Below are positions 35,446 through 44,919 of a stretch of DNA of 64,000 nucleotides, one piece after another. The notes below the pieces were generated by a model that saw only the letters and a list, made by a program, of their open reading frames with translations, ran no database searches and was not told where the DNA came from. The DNA lies in contig MESQ01000080.1 in NCBI GenBank assembly GCA_001771065.1, positions 1 to 64,000 on the forward strand. Direction: 5' to 3'. The DNA is from Burkholderiales bacterium RIFOXYD12_FULL_59_19 (lineage in GTDB: Bacteria; Pseudomonadota; Gammaproteobacteria; Burkholderiales; Burkholderiaceae_C). The stretch's first letter is position 1. Each line of letters opens with the position of its first letter. The position numbers and the translations under genes were made by a program.

Positions 35446-37119
35446 ATGTTGAGCACTTACCAGTATCCAAAATTTGACTACATCCGCCCGCCAGAGCACT
35501 CTGGTGCTGACAAAAAGCGCTACCCCGTGGTGGTGGTGGGCGCCGGCCCGGTGGGGCTGGCGGCGGCCATTGAGCTGGCGCAGTCCGGCGTGCCGGTGGT
35601 GCTGCTGGACGACGACGACACCGTGTCGGTGGGTTCGCGCGGCGTCTGTTACGCCAAGCGCACGCTTGAAGTGCTGGACCGCCTGGGTCTGGGTGAGCCT
35701 TGTATGGACAAGGGGGTGAGCTGGAACGTGGGGCGCACATTTTTCCGCGAGCAAGAGGTGTACAACTTCAACCTGTTGCCGCAGCCTGACCACAAGCGTC
35801 CCGGCATGATCAACCTGCAGCAGTATTACCTGGAAGAGTTCGAGGTGAAGCGCGCCCAGGAGTTGCCTAATCTGGACCTGCGCTTCAAAAACAAGGTGGT
35901 GTCCGTGACACCTCAAGGTGATGGCGCCACGCTGCAAGTGGAAACCCCGGACGGCATTTACTCTCTGGAAACCGACTGGCTGGTGGTGGCCGACGGCGCC
36001 CGCAGCGGTATTCGCCGCCTGATGAATCTGGACATTGAAGGCAAGATTTTCAAGGACCGTTTCCTGATTGCCGACGTGGTCATGAAGGCCGATTTTCCGC
36101 ACGAACGCTGGTTCTGGTTTGACCCGCCGTTTCATCCGGGACAGTCGGTGCTGTTGCACCGCCAGGCCGACAACGTGTACCGCATCGACTTCCAGTTGGG
36201 CTGGGACGCCGACCCCGAAGAAGAGAAGAAGCCCGAAAAAGTCATTCAACGCATCAAGGCCATGCTCGGTGATGACCGTGAGTTTGAGCTGGAATGGGTC
36301 AGCGTCTACACCTTCCAGTGCCGCCGCATGAACGCCTTTACCCACGGCCATGTGCTGTTTGTGGGTGACGCGGCACACCAGGTGTCGCCATTTGGCGCGC
36401 GCGGTGCCAACTCCGGCATTCAGGACACCGACAACCTGTGCTGGAAACTCAAATTGGTGGTGGAAGGCAAGGCCCCGCCCGAATTGCTCGACACCTATTC
36501 AGAAGAACGGGTCTTTGCCGCCGAGGAAAACCTGCTCAACTCGACCCGCTCCACCGACTTCATCACGCCCAAAAGCAAAACCTCGCTGACGTTTCGCAAC
36601 GCCGTGCTGAGCCTGGCGCGCAACCATGCCTTTGCGCGTGGGCTGGTCAATTCTGGCCGTTTGTCGGTGCCGAGTCACCTCACCGAGTCACGCCTGAACA
36701 CACCCGATGACGGCAGTTTTGCCGGCGACATGGTGCCCGGCGCGCCGATGGACGATGCGCCGATGCTGGTGGACGGCCAGGAAGCCTGGCTGCTGGATCA
36801 GGTGGGCAATCGCTTTGCGGTGCTGCTATTTGTCAATGACACCGCAAGCGTTGATGCCAGGCTGCTAGCCAGTTGCCAGGTCGTGGCGGGCGGCCCGCTG
36901 GCACCCGAGGTGGTGCTGGTCGCGACCAAAGTTGGCGCCGCAACGCCAGGCCTGCGCGTACTCGAAGACCGTGCCGACCGTTTTGCCGAGCGTTATGACG
37001 CGCAGCACGGCAGTTGCTACCTGGTGCGACCCGACCAGCATGTGGCCGCGCGCTGGCGCAGCTTTGACGCGGCGCAAGTCGGCACCGCCCTGGCCCGCGC
37101 CACCTGCAATCTGTCCTAA
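35446..37119 (+). CDS. FAD-dependent aromatic hydroxylase (MhpA/PheA-like monooxygenase)
   Basis: Group A flavoprotein monooxygenase of 557 residues that would hydroxylate an aromatic acid using NAD(P)H and O2. It has the FAD Rossmann motif GAGPVGLAAAIELAQ at 32-46, the DG motif (VVADGARSGIRR) and the second FAD motif GDAAHQVSPFGARGANSGIQ from residue 307. The C-terminal thioredoxin-like tail matches 3-(3-hydroxyphenyl)propionate hydroxylases. The substrate is not determined; the downstream VOC and FAH genes suggest the product is ring-cleaved next. Confidence 0.88.
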   Translation: MLSTYQYPKFDYIRPPEHSGADKKRYPVVVVGAGPVGLAAAIELAQSGVPVVLLDDDDTVSVGSRGVCYAKRTLEVLDRLGLGEPCMDKGVSWNVGRTFFREQEVYNFNLLPQPDHKRPGMINLQQYYLEEFEVKRAQELPNLDLRFKNKVVSVTPQGDGATLQVETPDGIYSLETDWLVVADGARSGIRRLMNLDIEGKIFKDRFLIADVVMKADFPHERWFWFDPPFHPGQSVLLHRQADNVYRIDFQLGWDADPEEEKKPEKVIQRIKAMLGDDREFELEWVSVYTFQCRRMNAFTHGHVLFVGDAAHQVSPFGARGANSGIQDTDNLCWKLKLVVEGKAPPELLDTYSEERVFAAEENLLNSTRSTDFITPKSKTSLTFRNAVLSLARNHAFARGLVNSGRLSVPSHLTESRLNTPDDGSFAGDMVPGAPMDDAPMLVDGQEAWLLDQVGNRFAVLLFVNDTASVDARLLASCQVVAGGPLAPEVVLVATKVGAATPGLRVLEDRADRFAERYDAQHGSCYLVRPDQHVAARWRSFDAAQVGTALARATCNLS

Positions 37120-37126
37120 GGAGCCC

Positions 37127-37354
37127 ATGATGCCGCTCAACCTGCAAGCCAATTTTTCCGAGCCCGGTCAACGCTACTTTCGCGCCTTCACCCCCGGCGA
37201 CGATTTTTACCAAACGCTGATCGACACCCACCGTGACCTCAGCGACGAGCAAAGCGCCATGGTCAACGCCAAGCTGGTGCTGCTGCTGGCCAACCATATA
37301 GGCGACATCACCGTGCTGCGTGAAGCCATGCACATTGCCCACAACGACGCTTAA
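37127..37354 (+). CDS. Small DUF2783-like protein
   Basis: A 75-residue acidic protein (MMPLNLQANFSEPGQRYFRA, then FTPGDDFYQTLIDTHRDLSD). It is recognised as the DUF2783 family that commonly accompanies aromatic hydroxylase genes. It begins 7 bp after the hydroxylase stop with an AAGGAG ribosome site. It is possibly a small accessory subunit; function is unknown. A second in-frame ATG lies one codon later. A dispersed palindromic element abuts the stop codon. Confidence 0.7.
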   Translation: MMPLNLQANFSEPGQRYFRAFTPGDDFYQTLIDTHRDLSDEQSAMVNAKLVLLLANHIGDITVLREAMHIAHNDA

Positions 37355-37409
37355 TCAGTTGAGGACAGCGCTGGCTCGCCAGGCGTAGCTGCGGTCTGTC
37401 CCACAAGTA
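37354..37409 (-). repeat. Dispersed GGGACAG/CTGTCC palindromic element, copy 1
   Basis: Read on the minus strand it starts TTGTGGGACAGACC and ends CTGTCCTCAACTGAT. An inner stem CTGGC-TC-GCCAG lies at 37371-37382. The ends match copies at 49133-49189 and 62024-62058, while the middles differ. It begins right at the DUF2783 stop codon and precedes the VOC gene. Confidence 0.8.
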
Positions 37410-37423
37410 ACAAGGTAAACCCG

Positions 37424-37963
37424 ATGCAAATCCAGAAAATCCACCATGTGGCCTACCGCTGCAAAGATGCCAAACAAACCGTGGAGTGGTACGGCAAGTA
37501 CCTCAACATGGCCTTCATCCTGGCGATTGCCGAGAACGAGGTGCCTTCCACCCACGAGCCCGATCCCTACATGCACGTCTTTCTGGACGCGGGCGGCGGC
37601 AATGTGCTGGCGTTTTTTGAGCTGCCCACCCAACCCGAGATGAGCCGCGACCTGAACACGCCGACCTGGACACAGCATCTGGCGATGCAGGTGGCCACGG
37701 TCGACGAACTGTTGGAAACCAAGGCCAAGCTGGAAGCCGATGGCATCGAAGTGGTGGGGCCCACCGACCACACCATCTTCAAGTCGATCTACTTCTTTGA
37801 CCCCAGCGGCCACCGGCTGGAACTGGCCGCCAACACCGGCACACCCAAGATGGCCAAGATGCTCGACGAGACCAAGTGGGACATGCTCAACGAATGGGCC
37901 ATCACCAAAAAAGCCCCGCAGCACGCCCGCTGGATGCACGACGGCTCTTATGCCGGGGAGTAA
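37424..37963 (+). CDS. VOC-family protein, possible extradiol-type ring-cleavage dioxygenase
   Basis: A 179-residue vicinal-oxygen-chelate protein with two beta-alpha-beta-beta-beta modules. The metal triad is visible as His8 (KIHHVAYRC), His85 (TQHLAMQV) and Glu133 (GHRLELAAN), the 2-His-1-Glu set of VOC dioxygenases. Other VOC enzymes (glyoxalases, isomerases) use similar ligands, so dioxygenase activity is inferred from its place between an FAD hydroxylase and an FAH-type hydrolase. The next gene starts 6 bp after its stop. Confidence 0.8.
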   Translation: MQIQKIHHVAYRCKDAKQTVEWYGKYLNMAFILAIAENEVPSTHEPDPYMHVFLDAGGGNVLAFFELPTQPEMSRDLNTPTWTQHLAMQVATVDELLETKAKLEADGIEVVGPTDHTIFKSIYFFDPSGHRLELAANTGTPKMAKMLDETKWDMLNEWAITKKAPQHARWMHDGSYAGE

Positions 37964-37969
37964 ACACGC

Positions 37970-39001
37970 ATGAAGCTTGCCACACTCAAACAAGGCGGGC
38001 GCGACGGCACGCTGGTGGTGGTCAACCGCGCCTTGACCCACTGCCGCGCCGTACCCGCCATTGCCCGCACCCTGCAAGCTGCGCTGGACGACTGGGAGGC
38101 TTGCGAGCCGCAGTTGCGCCAGGTGTATGAAGCCCTCAACAGCGGCGCCTTCAGCAACCCGGATGTGTTTGACCCGGCGCTGTGCCATTCACCGCTGCCA
38201 CGCGCCTACCAGTGGGCCGACGGCTCGGCCTATGTCAACCATGTGGAGCTGGTGCGCCGCGCCCGCGGTGCCGAGTTGCCGCCGTCATTCTGGACCGACC
38301 CACTGATGTACCAGGGCGGCTCGGACTCGTTTGTCGGTCCGCGTGACCCCGTTTATGCCCTGTCCGAAGACTGGGGCATTGACCTAGAAGCCGAGGTGGC
38401 GGTGGTCACTGGCGACGTCAGCATGGGCTGCAGCGTGGCAGACGCCGCCAAGTCGGTGCGCCTGCTGATGCTGGTCAACGACGTCTCGTTGCGCAACCTG
38501 ATCCCGGCGGAGCTGGCCAAGGGTTTTGGCTTCTTCCAGTCCAAACCGGCCAGCGCCTTCAGCCCGGTGGCGGTCACGCCCGACGAGTTGGGTGCCGACT
38601 GGCAAGATACCCGGGTACACCGGCCTTTGACCGTGCACCTGAATGGCGCCTTGTTTGGCCAGCCCGATGCGGGCACCGACATGGTCTTCAACTTTGCCCA
38701 GCTCATTGCCCACGCGGCGAAAACACGGGAACTGGCAGCGGGTTCGGTCATTGGCTCGGGCACGGTGTCCAACAAACAGGGCGACCTGCAAGGCTCGTCA
38801 ATTGCCAATGGTGGTGTCGGCTACTGCTGCATTGCCGAGGTGCGTATGTACGAGACGATCGCGTCCGGCCAAGCGCAAACCAGCTACATGAAGTTTGGCG
38901 ACCGCGTGCAGATCGATATGACCGACCGCTTTGGCGCCTCGATTTTTGGCGCCATTGCGCAGACCGTCACCCGTTATCCAGGCGCTGCAGCGCCAAATTA
39001 A
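37970..39001 (+). CDS. Fumarylacetoacetate hydrolase family protein
   Basis: A 343-residue protein of the FAH fold that cleaves a C-C bond in a ring-fission product. The metal-binding segment DWGIDLEAEVAVVTGDVS and NDVSLRNLI, followed by FGFFQSKPASAFSP, are clear. The tail has GSVIGSGTVSN and YMKFGDRVQIDM. It forms a hydroxylase-dioxygenase-hydrolase set with the two genes upstream. The exact substrate could be a maleyl- or fumaryl-pyruvate/acetoacetate type compound and is not determined. Confidence 0.88.
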   Translation: MKLATLKQGGRDGTLVVVNRALTHCRAVPAIARTLQAALDDWEACEPQLRQVYEALNSGAFSNPDVFDPALCHSPLPRAYQWADGSAYVNHVELVRRARGAELPPSFWTDPLMYQGGSDSFVGPRDPVYALSEDWGIDLEAEVAVVTGDVSMGCSVADAAKSVRLLMLVNDVSLRNLIPAELAKGFGFFQSKPASAFSPVAVTPDELGADWQDTRVHRPLTVHLNGALFGQPDAGTDMVFNFAQLIAHAAKTRELAAGSVIGSGTVSNKQGDLQGSSIANGGVGYCCIAEVRMYETIASGQAQTSYMKFGDRVQIDMTDRFGASIFGAIAQTVTRYPGAAAPN

Positions 39002-39040
39002 TTGGACTCTGACCCCCATTATTTTTTTCAAGAAAATCCC

Positions 39041-40708
39041 ATGAACCATCCCCTGTTTGAAAAACACCGCGCCAAGCTTGACGCCGCGCTCAACGCCATC
39101 CACAGCCGTGACTACTGGGCCGCGTACAACGAGATGCCTAGCCCCAAGAGCTATGGCGAAACCGCCCCCGCAGACGGCAAACTCGCGTTTGAGGCCCATC
39201 TGGGTCAGAAGTTTGACCTGCAGCAGCCCGGCACCACGGCCTGGCTAGCGCCAGAGGTGTCGCCGTTTGGCATTGACCTGAATGTGCAATACCCGGTATG
39301 CGACATCGAGGCGCTGATTGGCGCTGGCCAGCTCGCCATGGTCGGCTGGCAGGCAGTCGGGGTGGAGGGCCGCACCGGCCTGTGCATCGACATGCTGGAT
39401 CGCCTGAACGCCCAGAGTTTCGAGATCGCCCACGCCGTCATGATGACCACCGGCCAGGGCTGGATGATGGCGTTCCAGGCGGGCAGCCCGCACGCCCAAG
39501 ACCGTGGCCTGGAGGCGGTGACCTACGCTTACCGCGAGCAAAGCTTTGTGCCTGCCGAGGCCACCTGGGAAAAGCCGCAAGGCAAGAATCCGCCGCTGGT
39601 CATGAAAAAGCATTTTCAGATCGTCGGCCGCGGTGTGGCCGTGGTCGTGGGTTGCGCCACTTTTCCGACCTGGAACACCTATCCCGGCCTGTTTGCCGCG
39701 CTGGCGACCGGCAACCCGGTCATCATCAAACCGCATGACCACGCGGTGCTGCCCGCCGCCATCACGGTGCGCACCCTGCGCGCGGTGTTGGCCGAGCACG
39801 GCATGGACCCCAATCTGGTCAGCCTGTGTGTGCCGTCCAGGCCCGAAACCACGCAGGCGCTGGTGACCCATGCGGCGGTGAAATCGGTCGACTTCACCGG
39901 CGGCAACGTGTTTGGCCAGTGGCTCATCGACCACTGCCGCCAGGCCCAGGTCTATGCCGAGCTGGCCGGTGTGAACAACATCGTGATCGACTCGACCGAC
40001 GCCTACAAACCCATGTTGCGCAACCTGGCCTTCACCCTGTCGCTGTACTCGGGCCAGATGTGCACCACCTCGCAAGCGCTGTTGGTGCCCGCGGGCGGCA
40101 TTGACACCGAAGACGGCCACAAGACCTATGACGAGGTGTGCGCCGACCTGGCCCGCGCCATCGAGGGCTTTCTGGCCAAGCCCGAGGTGGCTTTTGCCGT
40201 GCTGGGCGCGGTGCAATCCCAAGCCACGCTGGCGCGTATCACGCTGGCCGAAAGTGGCACTTTGGGCCGGGTGCTGCTGGCGTCCAAAAAACTCGACAAC
40301 CCCGAGTTCCCCAAGGCCGAAGTACGCACCCCGGTGCTGCTGGCCTGCGACGCGGCTGATGAAGCGGCCTACATGGAAGAGCGTTTTGGCCCCATCACGT
40401 TTGTCGTCAAGGTGGCGGACACCGCAGCCGCCATCGCGCTGTCGGAGCGCATCATCAACAGCCACGGTGCGCTCACGGCCGGTCTCTACTCGACCCGTGC
40501 CGACGTCATCGACGCCATGACGGCCACCACCTGGCGTTCCAAAGTGGCCCTGTCGATCAACCTGACCGGTGCAGTGTTTGTGAACCAGTCTGCTGCGTTC
40601 TCCGACTACCACGGCACCGGCGGCAACCCGGCGGCCAATGCCTCGTATTCGGACTCGGCCTTTGTCGCCAACCGCTTCCGGGTGGTGCAGCGCCGTTATC
40701 ACGTTTGA
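39041..40708 (+). CDS. paaN: PaaN: aldehyde dehydrogenase of the phenylacetate pathway
   Basis: NADP-type aldehyde dehydrogenase oxidising the semialdehyde formed by hydrolytic opening of oxepin-CoA. The 555-residue protein has the catalytic Cys in LYSGQMCTTSQALLV and the Glu in YAELAGVNN, as in the PaaN family. Unlike E. coli PaaZ it has no C-terminal MaoC hydratase domain, so the ring-opening hydratase must be a separate protein. Start 39041 (MNHPLFEKH) fits the family; the longer ORF overlaps only untranslated sequence. paaG follows 9 bp later. Confidence 0.9.
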   Translation: MNHPLFEKHRAKLDAALNAIHSRDYWAAYNEMPSPKSYGETAPADGKLAFEAHLGQKFDLQQPGTTAWLAPEVSPFGIDLNVQYPVCDIEALIGAGQLAMVGWQAVGVEGRTGLCIDMLDRLNAQSFEIAHAVMMTTGQGWMMAFQAGSPHAQDRGLEAVTYAYREQSFVPAEATWEKPQGKNPPLVMKKHFQIVGRGVAVVVGCATFPTWNTYPGLFAALATGNPVIIKPHDHAVLPAAITVRTLRAVLAEHGMDPNLVSLCVPSRPETTQALVTHAAVKSVDFTGGNVFGQWLIDHCRQAQVYAELAGVNNIVIDSTDAYKPMLRNLAFTLSLYSGQMCTTSQALLVPAGGIDTEDGHKTYDEVCADLARAIEGFLAKPEVAFAVLGAVQSQATLARITLAESGTLGRVLLASKKLDNPEFPKAEVRTPVLLACDAADEAAYMEERFGPITFVVKVADTAAAIALSERIINSHGALTAGLYSTRADVIDAMTATTWRSKVALSINLTGAVFVNQSAAFSDYHGTGGNPAANASYSDSAFVANRFRVVQRRYHV

Positions 40709-40717
40709 GGCTTTACC

Positions 40718-41509
40718 ATGACCTACCAGAACATTCGTTTTGAAGCCCGGGACGGCATTGCCCGCCTGACGCTCAATCGCCCGGAAAAGCTCAACAGCTT
40801 CACCGGCGCCATGCACGCCGAATTGCGCGCCGCGCTCGATGCTGTGCAGCACGACAAAAGCGTCCGCGTGCTGGTCATCACTGGTGCCGGGCGTGGCTTT
40901 TGTGCCGGGCAAGACCTGGCCGACCCCGACATGGCCATGGGTGTGCGTGGGCCCGACATTGGTAACGTGGTGGAGCAAAACTACAAACCGCTGATTCTGG
41001 CCTTGCAAAACCTGCGCGTGCCGACCGTTGCACAAGTCAACGGCATTGCCGCCGGGGCCGGGGCCAGCCTGGCACTGGCCTGTGATCTGGTGATTGCCGG
41101 CAAGTCCGCAGCCTTCTTGCAGGCCTTCAGCAAGATCGGCCTGATTCCCGACACCGGTGGTACCTGGTTTTTGCCACAACGCGTGGGCATGGCACGGGCC
41201 ATGGGGCTGGCGCTGCTGGCAGAAAAACTGCCCGCCGAAAAAGCGGCTGAATGGGGCCTGATCTGGCAAGCCGTGGACGATGCGGATCTGACGTCCACGG
41301 TGAACCAGCTCGCCGCCCAGTTGGCTGCCATGCCGACCAAGGCGCTGGTGCGCACCCGCGCCGCCATGCACGCCGCACCCAACCACACGCTGGAACAGCA
41401 GCTCAACATGGAAGGCGGCTTTATGCGCGAGCTGGGCTGGAGCCCGGACTTTGCCGAAGGTGTGGCCGCCTTCATGGAAAAGCGCGCGCCCAAATTCACC
41501 GGAAACTAA
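40718..41509 (+). CDS. paaG: PaaG: 1,2-epoxyphenylacetyl-CoA isomerase
   Basis: Crotonase-fold enzyme converting ring-1,2-epoxyphenylacetyl-CoA to oxepin-CoA and shifting double bonds later in the pathway. The 263-residue length is standard. The oxyanion-hole loop GRGFCAGQDLADPDM and the active-site Asp in LIPDTGGTWFLP are the PaaG pattern. It lies between paaN and paaH. Confidence 0.93.
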   Translation: MTYQNIRFEARDGIARLTLNRPEKLNSFTGAMHAELRAALDAVQHDKSVRVLVITGAGRGFCAGQDLADPDMAMGVRGPDIGNVVEQNYKPLILALQNLRVPTVAQVNGIAAGAGASLALACDLVIAGKSAAFLQAFSKIGLIPDTGGTWFLPQRVGMARAMGLALLAEKLPAEKAAEWGLIWQAVDDADLTSTVNQLAAQLAAMPTKALVRTRAAMHAAPNHTLEQQLNMEGGFMRELGWSPDFAEGVAAFMEKRAPKFTGN

Positions 41510-41516
41510 CAACCCC

Positions 41517-43040
41517 ATGACACAAGCGCTCTCCAAACACGCAGTGGTCGCCGTCATCGGTGCCGGTGCCATGGGCGCCGGTATTGCCCAGGTGGCCGCA
41601 TTTGGCGGGCACCCGGTCAAGCTGCTCGACAACCGCCCCGGCGCAGCCGCCCAGGCGATTGAGGGCATTCGTGCCCAGTTTGAAAAAATGGCGGCCAAGG
41701 GCAAAATCAGCCCCGAGACTGCCACCGCTGCGGGCGCTCGCTTGCAGGCGGTCGCGCAACTGGTGGACCTGTTTGATGCGGCCCTGGTGGTGGAAGCCAT
41801 TGTGGAAAATCTGCAGGTCAAGCAGACGCTGTTCAAGGCGCTGGAAACCGTGGTGTCCAAGGGCTGCATTCTGGCCAGCAACACCTCGTCGATTTCCATC
41901 ACCGCCATTGGTGCAGCGCTCACGGGCCCGCAACGCCTGGCGGGCTTGCACTTCTTTAATCCGGCACCCTTGATGGCGCTGGTGGAGGTGGTGTCGGGTC
42001 TGGCCACTGCGCCGGAAGTGGCCAGCACCTTGTATGACACCGCGCTGGCCTGGGGCAAGACCCCGGTGCACGCCAGGTCCACCCCCGGTTTTATCGTCAA
42101 CCGGGTCGCGCGCCCGTATTACGCCGAAGCCTTGCGTGTGCTGACCGAGGGTGGTGCCGATTGCGCCACGCTTGATGCCTGCTGCCGCGAGGCGGGGGCC
42201 TTTCGCATGGGACCGTTCGAGCTGATGGACATGATTGGCCATGACGTCAACTTTGCAGTCACCAGCTCGGTGTGGCGCGCGTTTTTTAACGATCCGCGCT
42301 TTTTGCCCTCACTGATTCAGCAAGACCTGGTGGACGCCGGTTTTCTGGGTAAAAAATCTAGCCGGGGTTTTTACAACTACCAGGAAGGCGCCAGCAAACC
42401 GCAGCCCGTTACCGTGCCAGCGCTGGCCCGGCCCCATGACATCGTGCTGTACGGTCAGTCTGCCGCAGCCCGGGCCCTGGCCCTGCGCCTGCAAGCCAAT
42501 GGCGTTGGTTTCACCCGGACGCAAGCCATGGGCACCACCCTGGCCACTGCGGGGGCGGCCTCCCTGCGCATCACCGATGGCCGCACCGCCACCCGCTGTG
42601 CCTTTGACAGCCAAACGCCCAACACCGTGCTGGTGGATTTGGCACTGGACTACCAAACAGCCACCCGGCTGGCCGTGAGTGTGGCCGCCCAGTGCGACGA
42701 CACGGCCGCCAACTGCGCCATCGGCTTGCTGCAGGCGGCGGGTTTTGCCGTGTCGCAGCTGCAGGACATTCCCGGCCTGATCGTCATGCGCACCGTGGCC
42801 ATGCTGGCCAATGAGGCCGCGGATGCCGTCAACCAGGGCGTCTGTGACGCCGCCGCTGTCGACACCGCGATGCGCCTGGGCGTCAATTACCCCTGCGGTC
42901 CGCTGGCTTGGGCCAACAGCATTGGCCTGGCGCAGGTCAGTACTGTGCTGGGTCATCTGGCGCAAACCTATGGCGAAGACCGCTACCGCACCTCGCCCTT
43001 GATCCAACACCACGTTTTTGCTGCAAAGGACTTTTCATGA
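41517..43040 (+). CDS. paaH: PaaH: 3-hydroxyadipyl-CoA dehydrogenase
   Basis: NAD-dependent dehydrogenase of the final beta-oxidation steps. The 507-residue protein has VIGAGAMGAGIAQVAA at the start, HFFNPAPLMALVEVV and two C-terminal 3HCDH domains (GPFELMDMIGHDVN; NYPCGPLAWANSIG), typical of PaaH. Its stop overlaps the paaI start (ATGA), so translation is coupled. The start at 41517 is 7 bp after paaG. Confidence 0.93.
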   Translation: MTQALSKHAVVAVIGAGAMGAGIAQVAAFGGHPVKLLDNRPGAAAQAIEGIRAQFEKMAAKGKISPETATAAGARLQAVAQLVDLFDAALVVEAIVENLQVKQTLFKALETVVSKGCILASNTSSISITAIGAALTGPQRLAGLHFFNPAPLMALVEVVSGLATAPEVASTLYDTALAWGKTPVHARSTPGFIVNRVARPYYAEALRVLTEGGADCATLDACCREAGAFRMGPFELMDMIGHDVNFAVTSSVWRAFFNDPRFLPSLIQQDLVDAGFLGKKSSRGFYNYQEGASKPQPVTVPALARPHDIVLYGQSAAARALALRLQANGVGFTRTQAMGTTLATAGAASLRITDGRTATRCAFDSQTPNTVLVDLALDYQTATRLAVSVAAQCDDTAANCAIGLLQAAGFAVSQLQDIPGLIVMRTVAMLANEAADAVNQGVCDAAAVDTAMRLGVNYPCGPLAWANSIGLAQVSTVLGHLAQTYGEDRYRTSPLIQHHVFAAKDFS

Positions 43041-43501
43041 CCGACCAACTCACCGACCCACAGGCCTTAGCCGACGCCGTCACCCAGGCCATGTGGTCGC
43101 GCGACCGCGCCACACAAGGCCTGGGCATGCAAATTTTGAGCGTCAAGCCGGGTTACGCGCTGATCGCCATGCCGGTGCGCGGTGACATGGTCAATGGCCA
43201 CCACATCTGCCACGGTGGCTTCATGTTCATCCTGGCCGACAGCGCCTTTGCCTTTGCCTGCAACAGCTACAACCAGAACACCGTGGCCTCAAGTTGCAAC
43301 ATCGATTTTCTGGCGCCGGCCCATGCGGGCGATGTGCTGGAGGCCGAAGCGGTGGAGCGCTCGCTGGCGGGCCGCACCGGGGTATACGACATCACGGTGC
43401 GCACCCGCATAGGCAAAACGGTGGCGCTGTTTCGCGGCAAGAGCTACCGCATCAAGGGCGAAGTGATTGCCGGCCTGCAGCAAATCGATGCCGCCAATTG
43501 A
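43037..43501 (+). CDS. paaI: PaaI: hotdog-fold acyl-CoA thioesterase
   Basis: Thioesterase that releases CoA from stalled or toxic phenylacetyl-CoA intermediates. The 154-residue protein shows GHHICHGGFMFILADSAFAFA, in which Asp is catalytic, and the SCNIDFLAPAHAGDVLEAEA strand. It overlaps paaH by 4 bp and precedes paaK by about 80 bp. Confidence 0.92.
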   Translation: MTDQLTDPQALADAVTQAMWSRDRATQGLGMQILSVKPGYALIAMPVRGDMVNGHHICHGGFMFILADSAFAFACNSYNQNTVASSCNIDFLAPAHAGDVLEAEAVERSLAGRTGVYDITVRTRIGKTVALFRGKSYRIKGEVIAGLQQIDAAN

Positions 43502-43583
43502 CCCGCCTGGCCGACTGAAGTCAGCCCTATAGAACCCGGAGCCAGCAAGACAGGCACCGCTATTTCACGTTTAGGAGACCCAC

Positions 43584-44909
43584 ATGACCGTCAAACAACC
43601 CCAACCCGGCGAACTTGAAGCCATTGAAACCGCCAGCCGCGACGAAATCTCGGCGCTGCAACTGGAACGCCTCAAATGGTCTTTACAGCACGCCTATGAC
43701 AACGTGCCGTTTCATAAAAAGGCCTTTGACGACAAAGGCGTCCACCCCAGCGATCTGAAAACCCTGGCCGACCTGGCCAAGTTTCCATTCATGACCAAGA
43801 CCGCGCTACGCGACCAGTACCCCTTTGGCCTGTTTGCCGTACCCAAGGAAAAAGTGGCGCGACTGCACGCATCAAGCGGCACCACTGGCAAGTCGATCGT
43901 GGTTGGCTACACGCTCAAAGACATCGACAACTGGGCCAATCTGGTGGCGCGCTCGATCCGCGCCGCCGGTGGCCGTGCCGGCGACATGCTGCACAACGCC
44001 TACGGCTACGGCATGTTCACCGGTGGCCTGGGCGCACACTACGGCGCCGAGCGCCTGGGTTGCACCGTGGTGCCGATGTCGGGTGGGCAGACCGAAAAGC
44101 AGGTGCAGCAAATTGTTGATTTCCAGCCGCAAATCATCATGGTCACGCCCAGCTATTCGCTGGTGATTGCCGAAGAATTCGAGCGTCTGGGCATCACGCC
44201 GGATCAAATCTCGCTCAAGATCGGCATCTTTGGTGCCGAGCCCTGGGGCGAAGGCATGCGCAAAGAGATCGAACGCAAACTGGGCATTGACGCCATCGAT
44301 ATCTACGGCTTGACCGAAGTCATGGGCCCCGGCGTGGCCTGTGAATGCATCGAATCGAAAGACGGCCCGGTAATCTGGGAAGACCACTTTTACCCCGAGA
44401 TCATCGACCCCGAAACCGGCGAGGTGCTACCGGACGGCTCTGACGGCGAACTGGTGTTCACCTCGCTGACCAAAGAAGCTTTTCCTGTGATTCGTTACCG
44501 CACCCGCGACCTGACGCGACTGCTGCCACCCACCTCGCGCGCGTTCCGGCGCATGGGCAAGATCACCGGCCGCTCGGACGACATGCTGATCGTGCGCGGT
44601 GTCAATGTGTTCCCGAGCCAGATCGAAGAGCAGATCCTGCGCGACAAGCGGCTCTCGGGCAACTACCAGATTTTGCTAAGCCGCGATGGCCATCTGGACA
44701 ACGTCGAGGTGCGCTGCGAACTACAACGCGAATTCTCCGGCAAGCTGTCGGCGGCGGACGTGGCCGTCATCAGCAAAGAGTTGCAACACCACATCAAGAC
44801 CATCGTCGGCATCTCGACCCGGGTCACCGTGCTGGAGTTCGAGGCGATTCCGCGCACCCAAACCGGCAAGGCGCGCCGCCTGATTGATGAGCGGCCCAAG
44901 CAACTCTAA
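43584..44909 (+). CDS. paaK: PaaK: phenylacetate-CoA ligase
   Basis: ATP-dependent ligase making phenylacetyl-CoA, the entry step of the pathway. The 441-residue protein has the AMP-binding loop HASSGTTGKSIVVGYT, then YGLTEVMGPGVACEC, TGRSDDMLIVRGVNVFPSQIE and the C-terminal Lys in RTQTGKARRL. GGAGACCC precedes the start. Its gene is 10 bp from paaJ. Confidence 0.95.
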   Translation: MTVKQPQPGELEAIETASRDEISALQLERLKWSLQHAYDNVPFHKKAFDDKGVHPSDLKTLADLAKFPFMTKTALRDQYPFGLFAVPKEKVARLHASSGTTGKSIVVGYTLKDIDNWANLVARSIRAAGGRAGDMLHNAYGYGMFTGGLGAHYGAERLGCTVVPMSGGQTEKQVQQIVDFQPQIIMVTPSYSLVIAEEFERLGITPDQISLKIGIFGAEPWGEGMRKEIERKLGIDAIDIYGLTEVMGPGVACECIESKDGPVIWEDHFYPEIIDPETGEVLPDGSDGELVFTSLTKEAFPVIRYRTRDLTRLLPPTSRAFRRMGKITGRSDDMLIVRGVNVFPSQIEEQILRDKRLSGNYQILLSRDGHLDNVEVRCELQREFSGKLSAADVAVISKELQHHIKTIVGISTRVTVLEFEAIPRTQTGKARRLIDERPKQL

Positions 44910-44919
44910 GGAAGCCACC

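Noticed and set aside
39245-42100. A 951-codon open frame on the minus strand
   Set aside because: It lies antisense to paaN, paaG and paaH. The sequence is His/Gly/Val-rich as expected of a GC-skewed shadow frame, and the plus-strand genes are unambiguous.
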